DNA from: a virus
Length of the DNA stretch: 42,911 bases
Virus record (IMG/VR): IMGVR_UViG_3300040801_002747
Location: 1-42,911 of that record
Reading direction: 5' to 3' (one strand)
Both the position numbers and the translations under genes were made by a program. The notes beneath the pieces were generated by a model. The model saw only the letters and a program-made list of their open reading frames with translations, was not told the origin of the DNA and ran no database searches. Each line of letters opens with the position of its first letter. Within the stretch, counting starts at the first letter, position 1. This document shows, piece after piece, positions 8,349 to 15,906 of the stretch.

Positions 8349-8506
8349 TTTTATACACATTGCTAGCAGTAAACGTACTGCTCACATTCTTCTTGTATCG
8401 TCGCGTGAACGTTGTTGCGAAGCATCTAAGCGACAATCAAGTCAGGATCGCCGATGCTATCACGACTGTGGTCAATGAGCTCGAGAAAGTGGAGGTCAAA
8501 GGATGA
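8345..8506 (+). CDS. 53-aa single-pass membrane protein
   Basis: The GTG start overlaps the preceding stop (GTGA). Residues about 2-18 (ILYTLLAVNVLLTFFLY) form a membrane helix followed by RR and a charged amphipathic helix. The tight overlap with the prepilin-like gene suggests that the two act together. Holin/antiholin or inner-membrane anchor are possible; none can be proven. Confidence 0.65.
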   Translation: MILYTLLAVNVLLTFFLYRRVNVVAKHLSDNQVRIADAITTVVNELEKVEVKG

Positions 8507-8676
8507 ATAACAATAAACAAAACGGCTTTACTCTGATCGAACTGATCGTTGTCATTGCAGTCATTGTTGTACTGATTGCGGTAGTCGTTGCAGCATTCGC
8601 AGGCGGCTTTATGACAGTGTACAAGGTTCTTGGTGTTATCATCTTGATCCTGATCATCTTCAAACTTTTACGGTAA
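8503..8676 (+). CDS. Type IV prepilin-like 57-aa protein
   Basis: The ATG overlaps the previous stop (ATGA). Residues 8-26 read GFTLIELIVVIAVIVVLIA: the textbook prepilin peptidase site (cleavage after Gly8, Phe+1, Glu+5) followed by the pilin N-terminal helix. A second hydrophobic helix (about residues 38-54) ends FKLLR. There is no globular pilin head. It would enter the host inner membrane, possibly be processed by PilD, and might poison or cap type IV pilus or type II secretion assembly. Motif seen; role inferred. Confidence 0.8.
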   Translation: MNNNKQNGFTLIELIVVIAVIVVLIAVVVAAFAGGFMTVYKVLGVIILILIIFKLLR

Positions 8677-8682
8677 AATAAA

Positions 8683-9069
8683 ATGACCATTAATACAAGA
8701 CGACAAGAAATGTTCGACATGGCCCTGATTGGCGTTATCAATCAAGGGGTACACTCTGCAAGAAAGAGTCGCGATGGCAAGTATTTGCAAGGTTCGAATC
8801 CGTGTCAGTACCGTTTGGGCGACCAAGCAGACTCTCTCATTCGTTGTGGCATTGGCCATCTCATCCCTGACAATAGGTACGACCCTGATATGGAAGGCAT
8901 TGACGTTATTTCATTGAATGAGGACTACGAGTTGTTTATCGAGAGTGATATTAGTTTTCTCATCAGTATACAAACAGCTCATGATCTGTCTCTCGATGAA
9001 GGCATGGACGGTTATGTCAACAGAATGAAACGTGTTGCTGAAATATATAATCTGACATACCCAGAATAA
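8683..9069 (+). CDS. Hypothetical protein with CQYR and GIGHLIPDNRY motifs
   Basis: 128 aa, ATG six bases after the preceding stop. Contains NPCQYR and CGIGHLIPDNRY, a pairing I associate with an uncharacterised family of phage proteins, then a helical C-terminus. Its DNA also carries a T-loop-like GGTTCGAATCC, considered and rejected as tRNA. Function unknown. Confidence 0.7.
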   Translation: MTINTRRQEMFDMALIGVINQGVHSARKSRDGKYLQGSNPCQYRLGDQADSLIRCGIGHLIPDNRYDPDMEGIDVISLNEDYELFIESDISFLISIQTAHDLSLDEGMDGYVNRMKRVAEIYNLTYPE

Positions 9070-9102
9070 GCACTAGGGTATTGTCTCTGTTGTTGGATGT
9101 TG

Positions 9103-9140
9103 TATAATAGTTCTATCTTATAACAACACTGTATAATAAA
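9103..9140 (+). promoter_or_regulatory. Conserved-leader promoter, copy 2
   Basis: TATAAT 9103-9108, N6 AGTTCT, then ATC from +1 at 9115. A TTGTCT -35-like box is at 9081-9086. TGTTGTATAA around the -10 and TTATAACAACA downstream form a near-perfect inverted repeat. A second TATAAT (9132-9137) lies just before the ATG. Confidence 0.6.
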
Positions 9141-10028
9141 ATGATCACATTGAATGAAATGCCCCGAGACGGTTACCGTTGGTTGTATGTGTATACTACA
9201 CCATCCATGCGTGAAAAGCGTATTGTTAAAATAGGTGACACCAAGCGTGAAGTAATGACACGTGTCAAGGAACAGGACAGCACTTCAACATTCGAAGAAA
9301 TTATCGTCATTATGACGTTGGAAATTCCTTTCAGCTTGGATGGTAAAGAATTCCGTGACCATGCAATACACCATGCTCTTGAGATGGACGGTCGTCTTCG
9401 ACCACGAAGCAATCGTGAGTTCTTTGTTATTGATTCTGAAACAGAAGAAGAGCAGTGTGCCGTCATCCGTGACATCGTTCAGAAGACCTGTCAGGATATC
9501 AACTCCGGCCGTGTAGAACTCGAGTTGACACCGGATCAATATGAGTCCATGGAAGATGCACTTGATGCTTTTGAGAGTGGCGCTCAAACACAACTGATGG
9601 AGTTTGCACCACGCTTCGGTAAAACCATCTGGACTATGGCTCTGCACTGTTGTATTGACGAGCAGGTGATGGTTGTGGCTACTTATTGGTTGAGTGCATT
9701 GACCAGCTTCAAAACGGATATTACAAAGTTCACCAACTTTGTTGACATGGTGTACCTCGAGGCAAATGCTGATGATTTTGAAGATACGTTTGCTGCTGCA
9801 ATTGCTACTGGCAAAAAGGTTGTTGTGGGTGTTAGCTTGTACAAGAATGCTGGCGGCTTGGAAACCAAAGTAGAAGACTTGTCAACGTTGGTTGACTTTG
9901 AAGACAAGTGGATCTACGTTGATGAAGCAGACTTTGGTGCTCACAAAGAAGGACAGACCCAAATAATTGATGCTTTGTGCCCAGACCGTGCACTACGAGC
10001 TGCCCCTCTCACCCTATCAGTTGTATAA
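9141..10028 (+). CDS. Helicase N-terminal half with T5orf172-like domain (split gene)
   Basis: 295 aa. Residues about 12-100 resemble the T5orf172/GIY-YIG-like domain (LYVYTTP, then VKIGDTKREVMTRVKEQ). Residues about 130-290 are the first RecA-like lobe of a superfamily 2 helicase: a Q-like element, Walker A APRFGKT (156-162), and VDEAD (260-264). It stops at TAA (10026-10028) before motif III. The next ORF is in the same frame and supplies the second lobe. The two products probably associate; alternatively the split is recent and the enzyme is disabled. Confidence 0.75.
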   Translation: MITLNEMPRDGYRWLYVYTTPSMREKRIVKIGDTKREVMTRVKEQDSTSTFEEIIVIMTLEIPFSLDGKEFRDHAIHHALEMDGRLRPRSNREFFVIDSETEEEQCAVIRDIVQKTCQDINSGRVELELTPDQYESMEDALDAFESGAQTQLMEFAPRFGKTIWTMALHCCIDEQVMVVATYWLSALTSFKTDITKFTNFVDMVYLEANADDFEDTFAAAIATGKKVVVGVSLYKNAGGLETKVEDLSTLVDFEDKWIYVDEADFGAHKEGQTQIIDALCPDRALRAAPLTLSVV

Positions 10029-10061
10029 TTGTTCTATCAACTAACAACAGAGCAATAACAA
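10024..10061 (+). promoter_or_regulatory. Conserved-leader promoter, copy 3, inside the split helicase
   Basis: TATAAT 10024-10029, N6 TGTTCT, ATCAACTAACAACAGAG from +1 at 10036. AATTGTTCT (left) can pair with AGAGCAAT (right, over the ribosome site) in read-through RNA. It contains both in-frame stops that separate the helicase halves. Confidence 0.75.
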
Positions 10062-11483
10062 ATGACTAAAATTATACTTGGAACCGGAACAAATGCAGCA
10101 CGAGCTGGCAGCTTGTATGACGTTGACCACTACCGTGCTGTAACATACTTCGACATGCTGATGACCAAAGGTCGATTGGCAAACGGTGAAACGGTATACA
10201 CACCACGTCGTGAGCTGCCTTTCAAGATGGCAACCAACCTCACTCGTATTCCTGATGTTGAATTCTATCAAGCGTACTTCCCGTTGGTTCAGTGGGATGA
10301 GGCTAACCCATCTTGGAACAAAGCGATTGAGAATGTAACCAAAGCAAAAGGTTTCATCTCTTCCATATTCGGTGCTTTGTTGAACGGTGAAGGTGAGCGT
10401 GAATACATGCACCTGGAGCAGATGTTTGGTTCAGCTCCAACAGGTATCATGATCTGGTTGCCTGAAACAGGTTCAAAGAAGAAAGTTGATGCATTTGTTA
10501 AGTTGTTGAAGCCTATAGCCAATGAGTGGGATGTTATGGCTCTCCACGGTGGTGTCTCAAACAACCGTGATGCTGAAGAAAAGGTAAAGAAGGCTCATGC
10601 ACTTGCCATCCGTAACGGGAAGCGTGGTGTAATTGTTTGTGCAATGAAGATGGGAGCACGTTCTTTCAGCATCCCTACAATTGACACAGTCATCCTGGCT
10701 TATGACAACGGTTCTGCTGCAGGTACTGCTCAAAAGATGTCACGATGCTTGACACCATACTCAAATGGACTGATCAAAGTAGGCCGCGTGTTGAGTATTG
10801 CTGTTGACCCTTCACGTGAAGACAAGATCGACGCTCCTATACTGGAAACTGCGGCTAAGTTAGCTGAAAAGAATGACATTGACATTACTGAAGCGTTACA
10901 ACAGGTCATGCGTACTCTGAACGTGTACACCATGGATCACGAGACCGGTGAGCGTATTCACGTCAACGTTGATGAGTACCTCGAAAAAGTATTGAGTGTC
11001 AACAGCCTAAGTCGTGTTATTGCAAAGACAGCTAACTTGACCACAATTCTGAGTGATGAAGCTTTGCTTGCAGGTATCCTGGGAATTACTGCTGAATCGG
11101 ATGGATTAGGCGATCATGCAGATGCTCGTGAGAAAGGTGAGAAGTTCTTGGACAAGAAGGGTAAAGTGAAGAAAGATGCTGTACCACGTGATGAAAGCGA
11201 GAAGAACTTGTTGGACACGATGAGAAAGATTGAAGCTGCTATTGAAGCTTTGACGAACAACACATCTTTCATTGTTGGCATGACAACCGAAAGCACCGTG
11301 GGGGCTGCATTGATATACATAACAGACAACTACGCTATTGAGTTTGAGCGGGAGTTTGGTGTTGATGCTATGTTTGTGCAGACATTAATTGAACGTCAGG
11401 TCATCAGTGGTCATTTGTTGGATGTGAAGGTAGCAGTTGAATTTAAGCAAATCGATACAACAAATGCTAGTTTTTGGAACTAG
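10062..11483 (+). CDS. Helicase C-terminal half (split gene)
   Basis: 473 aa, same frame as the gene before, with a new ATG after the conserved leader. It begins IILGTGTNAARA, which fits helicase motif III plus its flank (S/G-T-G). Residues about 120-260 form the second RecA lobe, with MIWLPETGSKKKVD, VMALHGG, GVIVCAMKMGARSFSIPTIDTVIL (motif V region) and QKMSRCL (motif VI-like, Gln and Arg). The C-terminal 200 residues are helical. Expected role: the ATP-dependent motor half of a nuclease-helicase or DNA-processing enzyme. Confidence 0.75.
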   Translation: MTKIILGTGTNAARAGSLYDVDHYRAVTYFDMLMTKGRLANGETVYTPRRELPFKMATNLTRIPDVEFYQAYFPLVQWDEANPSWNKAIENVTKAKGFISSIFGALLNGEGEREYMHLEQMFGSAPTGIMIWLPETGSKKKVDAFVKLLKPIANEWDVMALHGGVSNNRDAEEKVKKAHALAIRNGKRGVIVCAMKMGARSFSIPTIDTVILAYDNGSAAGTAQKMSRCLTPYSNGLIKVGRVLSIAVDPSREDKIDAPILETAAKLAEKNDIDITEALQQVMRTLNVYTMDHETGERIHVNVDEYLEKVLSVNSLSRVIAKTANLTTILSDEALLAGILGITAESDGLGDHADAREKGEKFLDKKGKVKKDAVPRDESEKNLLDTMRKIEAAIEALTNNTSFIVGMTTESTVGAALIYITDNYAIEFEREFGVDAMFVQTLIERQVISGHLLDVKVAVEFKQIDTTNASFWN

Positions 11484-11495
11484 GGAGTAGTATTG

Positions 11496-11548
11496 TGGGG
11501 TGATTGATTGTATAATTACCCCATCAACCAACTATAGGTATATATTAA
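11496..11548 (+). promoter_or_regulatory. Conserved-leader promoter, copy 4, inside an inverted repeat
   Basis: TGGGGTGATT (11496-11505) pairs with AATTACCCCA (11514-11523), with one G-U, around an 8-nt loop. TATAAT is at 11511-11516 and ATCAAC starts at +1 (11523). Local RNA lacks almost the whole hairpin. Confidence 0.65.
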
Positions 11549-12751
11549 ATGTCAATGCTCTTCCGAATGAACCAACCCGAAGCACTCGTAACTGAAATCG
11601 TTGATGCTTTACCGGAACGGTTGTTCGTCAGTAACTCAACTACATTCTGTGACCCAGCAATGGGCAAAGGTGACTACTTAGTTGGTGTAGCAAAACGGTT
11701 GACAAAATACGGCCATACGAGGGATAATATAATATCACGGTTGTATGGGTATGAGGATCAAGAAATATATCTTCAGAACTGCCTCCGTAAAACTCCTCTA
11801 AAGGGAGCTCATTTACAGGTCATGTCGTATGATGAAATATTATCAGGTGGTATTGTGAAAACATTTAGTTGCATCGTGGGCAATCCCCCATTCCAGAAGT
11901 CATCTGATCCCGACAGTAAGAACCCCAAATACCTGTGGCCGTTATTTGTGCAATTAGGTTTGGACTTACTCGAAGACGGTGGAACGTTGGCATTAATCCA
12001 TCCCAAAGGATGGACCACTAACGAAAAGATGTATACAAAGATTACATCACTTTCAATATCTCAAATTAACATCGACGAGTGCGCTCGACACTTTAAAGGC
12101 ATAGGGTCAACGTTTAGTTATTACGTTGGCACCAAAGATGATATTGTTCGGCCATGCTCTATAACAACACCATCCGGAACGGTAGTAGTGAACAACTTAC
12201 CAACGTATGGGTTGGGTGTTGTTGATCCAGTAGCGTTTGGTATCATTGATAAGATGCTAAACAAACCATGTTTCCAGATGATTACATCGAGTGGATTTAA
12301 TTCTAGTAAATTCAGCACTGGATGCTCAACAGTGTCCAAAGTCAAAACACCGAACCACCCCACCAAAGTATTACATTCAATAAACAACAAAGGTCCGGTA
12401 TATTTCTATTCATCACACATCGATGCTAACATGAAACAACCACGTGTTGTAGCGTCAGTTTGGGCTTCGAAGTGGAATGACATGTTTATTGACAACGAGA
12501 ATGCTACAAGCCAAGACTTTAGACATTTTGTTGCACCATCGCTGGCACAAGCAGAGGTTCTACGCTCTGTGTTAACATCAAAATTATACACTTTCATGGT
12601 TGGGTTTTTTGTAACTTCTAACCGTCTCACCAATTATGCTGTTACTAACTGCCCGGAAGTTGACTTAACCCGGACTTGGACTGGAGATGAATTATACGCT
12701 CATTTCGGTCTCACACAAGAAGAGATTGACTTCATCGAAGCAACAGTGTAG
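11549..12751 (+). CDS. N6-adenine DNA methyltransferase
   Basis: 400 aa. SAM-binding motif I FCDPAMGKGDYL (residues about 33-44) and catalytic motif IV GNPPF (111-115), the D/N-PP-Y/F signature of N6-adenine amino-methyltransferases of the gamma-like order (SAM motif first). The C-terminal 200 residues would be the target-recognition part. It would methylate adenine in phage or host DNA, most likely to protect against restriction. It directly follows the T5orf172-helicase pair, as in nuclease-helicase-methyltransferase modules. Next comes a truncated relative. Confidence 0.85.
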   Translation: MSMLFRMNQPEALVTEIVDALPERLFVSNSTTFCDPAMGKGDYLVGVAKRLTKYGHTRDNIISRLYGYEDQEIYLQNCLRKTPLKGAHLQVMSYDEILSGGIVKTFSCIVGNPPFQKSSDPDSKNPKYLWPLFVQLGLDLLEDGGTLALIHPKGWTTNEKMYTKITSLSISQINIDECARHFKGIGSTFSYYVGTKDDIVRPCSITTPSGTVVVNNLPTYGLGVVDPVAFGIIDKMLNKPCFQMITSSGFNSSKFSTGCSTVSKVKTPNHPTKVLHSINNKGPVYFYSSHIDANMKQPRVVASVWASKWNDMFIDNENATSQDFRHFVAPSLAQAEVLRSVLTSKLYTFMVGFFVTSNRLTNYAVTNCPEVDLTRTWTGDELYAHFGLTQEEIDFIEATV

Positions 12752-12761
12752 TATTCTTTAT

Positions 12762-13223
12762 ATGGCTAAAACAACAGACACAAGAACCAAAGAACGCATT
12801 AAAGCTAATGGTGAAGTGTTTACTCCACCAGAGTTGGTAAATGAAATCATTGAATGTATAGCGGATGTTGATGTGTCTTTGTTTACTGACGTCAATAAAA
12901 CATTCCTCGATCCAGCAGCTGGCGAGGGGGCGTTCCTCATCGGTGTTCTCGAAACGAAGTTGTTTCTATCAATGAATATGGAATTTGGGGCAAGAAAAAC
13001 CGCAGAAGCTACGAAAGCGCTAAAATCAATACACGGTGTTGAATTGGAACAGGAAAACGTGGATGAGTGTAAACGACTAATGACCGAAGTAGTTCTCAAC
13101 CACACAGGTAGGAAGAAGCTAACAGCAACTCAACAACAGGCGTTAGATGATAACATCATATGTTCAGACGCTTTCGACTGGGATTTTGAAAATTGGTGTA
13201 AGAAAACAAGCACTGAGACATAA
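12762..13223 (+). CDS. Truncated N6-methyltransferase-like protein
   Basis: 153 aa from the ATG at 12762, 11 bases after the previous stop (no clear Shine-Dalgarno). It has the leader motif GEVFTPPELV and SAM motif I FLDPAAGEGAFL, and an acidic motif after a GVELEQENVDECKR helix. It ends at CSDAFDWDFENW, exactly where motif IV (NPPY) would follow. It therefore can bind SAM at most; catalysis is not expected. It may be a broken copy, or a regulatory subunit for the neighbour. Confidence 0.75.
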   Translation: MAKTTDTRTKERIKANGEVFTPPELVNEIIECIADVDVSLFTDVNKTFLDPAAGEGAFLIGVLETKLFLSMNMEFGARKTAEATKALKSIHGVELEQENVDECKRLMTEVVLNHTGRKKLTATQQQALDDNIICSDAFDWDFENWCKKTSTET

Positions 13224-13242
13224 CCCCATTACATTTTCATTG

Positions 13243-13277
13243 TATAATAGGCTCATCAACTAACAACAGAGCCTATT
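13243..13277 (+). promoter_or_regulatory. Conserved-leader promoter, copy 5
   Basis: TATAAT 13243-13248, N6 AGGCTC, ATCAACTAACAACAGAG from +1 at 13255. AATAGGCTC (13246-13254) and GAGCCTATT (13269-13277) are perfect 9-bp inverted copies; the left arm ends one base before +1, so only read-through RNA can fold over the start. Confidence 0.8.
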
Positions 13278-14000
13278 ATGTCAATTACATTCGATCACAA
13301 ATTTGCCACACGTAACGATACTGAAGTATCTTGTGTCAAGATGATAGAAAATGCAGGAACCATTCTTGCTGATCTTCTCAACGTCACCGTTTCACTTCGG
13401 ATGGAACGCATGGCGGGCTGGGGTGGTTCGGATGCTTTTCATGCTGGTTCATACAACCGTAGAACCAAACTGGTTAAAGTCAACTACCGGAACCTGCAAG
13501 GACAAACATTTGACCGGATACTGGAAGTACTCTCTCATGAGTTCCGTCATGCTGTACAAGATCAACACGGTACCGTTGACACAATTCCTGATACTGACTT
13601 CTCCATGTCTCCACGACGGTTGTCTACCTCATTCATCAAATACCTGAACAAGGCCAACGAGAAAGATGCACGTGCATATCAAGAAGTGTATGCTAAGATG
13701 GTACGAGCCGACTCACGTTGGACACACGAAGATACAATGTCGTCACGGGTTGAAGGCGAATTGTGGACTGATGACTACCAAGCCACATACGAAGCTCTTG
13801 GTCTAAATGGTGACGACATTCAGATATTTGCAGATCGGGAAGGCAACAAATACTGGTTCAGCATCAACGATGTACCAAAAGCTAAGAAGTTCACTAAAGC
13901 TGTTGGACAACGTGTGTGGAAAGATCACCGTGAGCAATTAGAGTCACAACCATTCATCCCGTTGCAACGGCGGGTTGACATGTTGGATATCATTTCCTAG
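13278..14000 (+). CDS. Zinc-metallopeptidase-like protein (HEFRH)
   Basis: 240 aa. LSHEFRHAVQD (HExxH at 87-91) is the zincin signature; the third ligand could be Glu/Asp in the downstream KDARAYQE helix. It lacks a signal peptide, so it would act in the cytoplasm. Phage-encoded small zincins are known but poorly understood; a host-protein protease or a SprT-like DNA-associated protease are candidates. The ATG is fixed by the conserved leader. Confidence 0.7.
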   Translation: MSITFDHKFATRNDTEVSCVKMIENAGTILADLLNVTVSLRMERMAGWGGSDAFHAGSYNRRTKLVKVNYRNLQGQTFDRILEVLSHEFRHAVQDQHGTVDTIPDTDFSMSPRRLSTSFIKYLNKANEKDARAYQEVYAKMVRADSRWTHEDTMSSRVEGELWTDDYQATYEALGLNGDDIQIFADREGNKYWFSINDVPKAKKFTKAVGQRVWKDHREQLESQPFIPLQRRVDMLDIIS

Positions 14001-14015
14001 CACTAAGGTATTGTC

Positions 14016-14071
14016 TATCCCCTCATGTGAGGGGATAATAGTCTCATCAACTAACAACAGAGAGTATTAAA
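14016..14071 (+). promoter_or_regulatory. Conserved-leader promoter, copy 6, with upstream palindrome
   Basis: TATCCCCTCA and TGAGGGGATA (about 14016-14037) form a perfect 10-bp palindrome between a TTGTCT box (14011-14016) and GATAAT (14034-14039). N6 AGTCTC is followed by ATCAACTAACAACAGAG from +1 at 14046. AATAGTCTC and GAGAGTATT pair with one mismatch across the leader. The palindrome may be an operator. Confidence 0.7.
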
Positions 14072-14758
14072 GTGGAAGATCGCAACAAAATTCTTGACCG
14101 CATCCGCAAGCTGTTCGCTATGTCTCAACAACAGGAAGAGTCTGCCAATGAAGCTGCTATCGCTCTTCGTCGTTGTCGTGCTCTGATGGACAAGCATGGC
14201 GTTACTGAAGCTGACTTGATCACTTCCGAGTTCCTCTCACTAGACGTCAGCAAATACAAAAAGCGTCCCAAGTGGCATTCAGTTCTTGTTCTGGGTATTG
14301 CAGTAGCAAATGATTGCATCGTAGAGTCCGTCCGGGAATGTAGAGGCGGTGAGTTAACCACAAGTTTCAAAGGCTTTGAGCAGGATGTACTCCTGGCTCA
14401 GTTGATGTTTGAATACCTGACAGGTGCTATGGACCGCTTGTACAAAGAATTTTCCAAAGAGAACGCTGTGTCAGGTAAAGCGTACCGAATGTCCTTCAAT
14501 TATGGTTTCGCTAGTACAATGCAAAAGCGGCTATTCGATCTTGCCAAAGAACGTACGCAAGTTGTAAGCGAAGAAACAGGTACTAGCTTGGTTGTCGTGA
14601 AGAACCAACTGGTTGCAGAAGAATTTGGCAAACAGTGCACATCTCGTCGCTCACATTCGGTATCGGATAGTGGAGCTCTCAACAGCGGCAAGGCTGCTGC
14701 AAAAACAGTAGGACTCAACACACAAGTAGCTGGCTCTGGCCAACGACTCCTCGGATAA
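14072..14758 (+). CDS. DUF2786-family protein
   Basis: 228 aa, GTG start after the conserved leader. The N-terminal 45 residues (ILDRIRKLFAMSQQQEESANEAAIAL, then HGVTEADL) match the DUF2786 helical domain found in many phages. Residues about 65-170 form a second conserved region (KWHSVLVLGIAVAND). The C-terminus is Ser/Gly-rich. Role unknown; early phage takeover is a guess. Confidence 0.8.
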   Translation: MEDRNKILDRIRKLFAMSQQQEESANEAAIALRRCRALMDKHGVTEADLITSEFLSLDVSKYKKRPKWHSVLVLGIAVANDCIVESVRECRGGELTTSFKGFEQDVLLAQLMFEYLTGAMDRLYKEFSKENAVSGKAYRMSFNYGFASTMQKRLFDLAKERTQVVSEETGTSLVVVKNQLVAEEFGKQCTSRRSHSVSDSGALNSGKAAAKTVGLNTQVAGSGQRLLG

Positions 14759-14773
14759 TAGGAAACAAATACT

Positions 14774-15112
14774 ATGGCACTTATACATCAACTGAATACA
14801 ATCGTTGCACAAATCGTTGACATTGATCTTGAAGTACTTACCAATACAGTAGCAGTCAGGGAACTGATCAACCGTACAAAAGACTACGTTGGACATGATG
14901 AAGCCGCTCTGTTTGTAACATCAATGGAGATCAAGTTGGTTGACGGGTTGCACACCGAGCACCCCGAAGCGTTCGATGAGCTGATGGATATGTACGCAAC
15001 AATGATCTGCAAGGTGTACGATATTGCAACAACGCTTGGTACGGGTGGTGACAGGACAGCGGATATATTCATCAACATGGCAGGTTCAGCCTCGTTGACC
15101 TGCAACGACTAA
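14774..15112 (+). CDS. Hypothetical protein, 112 aa
   Basis: The ATG at 14774 is preceded by ATAGGA. All-helical protein, acidic, no membrane segment or metal motif. Its stop codon (TAA) shares bases with the TAG stop of the convergent HNH gene. Confidence 0.65.
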   Translation: MALIHQLNTIVAQIVDIDLEVLTNTVAVRELINRTKDYVGHDEAALFVTSMEIKLVDGLHTEHPEAFDELMDMYATMICKVYDIATTLGTGGDRTADIFINMAGSASLTCND

Positions 15113-15894
15113 AGTATCCAACAATCATCTCTATTTTTAATCCATCCCGAGATGCAAGGTCTCGATTTACCAAAATGAACTGCAGCTTCTGACGCGGTGG
15201 TGAATTCAAGACCTTGTATATGGACAGCTTTGGCGTTTGAATTGTTCGCTCCGGTAGTGTCGCGCTCGGCCATAGCGTTAGTTTGTGAGATTCGTCGCTT
15301 TTGTATCAAATCAGCAGCAAGTTCTTTGCCATGACGGTCTTCATATGACATTCCCTTGTATCTACCTGCTGTTTTTTCTTGCATTAGTTTTATAGATTCT
15401 GGTGAATGTTTCTTACCATACATACCGTTAGCCTCACCATGATGTGTCTTCGCAGCTACCACTTTGGGGGTGTTCGCTGCAGCACGACGGACTTCACATG
15501 TGACTGTGTATTCTTCCGGTGTTAAATTGTCCCAGTACTCTCTGGAACGCTTTGACGCTGCCTTGGACCATTGAATTTTTAAATTTTCATATATTCGAGA
15601 ATTTATTTTCTTGTATCTGGGTTGGTGACGGTTGCCGCCATGTAACATCAGTTGCATGGCGTGTATCATCGATCGGTGGTGACGTTCGTCCGTTACCATA
15701 CGAACCAGCAACAAGTGGCATAGTAGATGTTCACGAGCTGTTAGGGGTACTAAATTACTTGCCTTGTTGTCACCACCAATACTTCGTGGTATAATATGGT
15801 GTCTTTCATAGTAATCCTTTGGTGAAATTTCCCGATTTTGTGCACGATCAACAATCTGAAAGTAAATTTTAGTATATTTGTTATTTTTAAACAT
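15109..15894 (-). CDS. HNH homing endonuclease
   Basis: 261 aa on the minus strand. HHIIPRSIGGDNKASNLVPLT (residues about 31-51) followed by HLLCHLL is the HNH metal-finger fold, with a final His-rich helix. The middle (YGKKHSPESIKLM) matches NUMOD3-type DNA-binding repeats and the C-terminus (FTTASEAAVHFGKSRPCISGWI) a NUMOD1-type helix-turn-helix. It is a free-standing mobile gene wedged between unrelated plus-strand genes and overlaps the upstream stop. CATAAATA lies four bases before its ATG, with no Shine-Dalgarno. Confidence 0.88.
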   Translation of the reverse strand: MFKNNKYTKIYFQIVDRAQNREISPKDYYERHHIIPRSIGGDNKASNLVPLTAREHLLCHLLLVRMVTDERHHRSMIHAMQLMLHGGNRHQPRYKKINSRIYENLKIQWSKAASKRSREYWDNLTPEEYTVTCEVRRAAANTPKVVAAKTHHGEANGMYGKKHSPESIKLMQEKTAGRYKGMSYEDRHGKELAADLIQKRRISQTNAMAERDTTGANNSNAKAVHIQGLEFTTASEAAVHFGKSRPCISGWIKNRDDCWIL

Positions 15895-15898
15895 GAGG

Positions 15899-15906
15899 TA
15901 TTTATG
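15899..15906 (-). promoter_or_regulatory. Late-type box CATAAATA, 4 nt before the start
   Basis: On the minus strand CATAAATA, CCTC, ATG. The predicted transcript would begin at or next to the start codon. It overlaps the start of the divergent phosphoesterase gene. Confidence 0.55.

Noticed and set aside
8748-8812. tRNA-like segment with GGTTCGAATCC and GGTAC/GTACC ends
   Set aside because: Only 65 nt, no D-loop AGxxGG pattern, the anticodon-arm hairpin has a 4-nt loop, and the T stem has a mismatch. It lies inside a good coding frame (8683-9069).
9141-13223. A complete type III or DISARM-like restriction system
   Set aside because: No full set of subunits; the helicase is split and the second methyltransferase lacks the catalytic motif. 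Reported only as a module.
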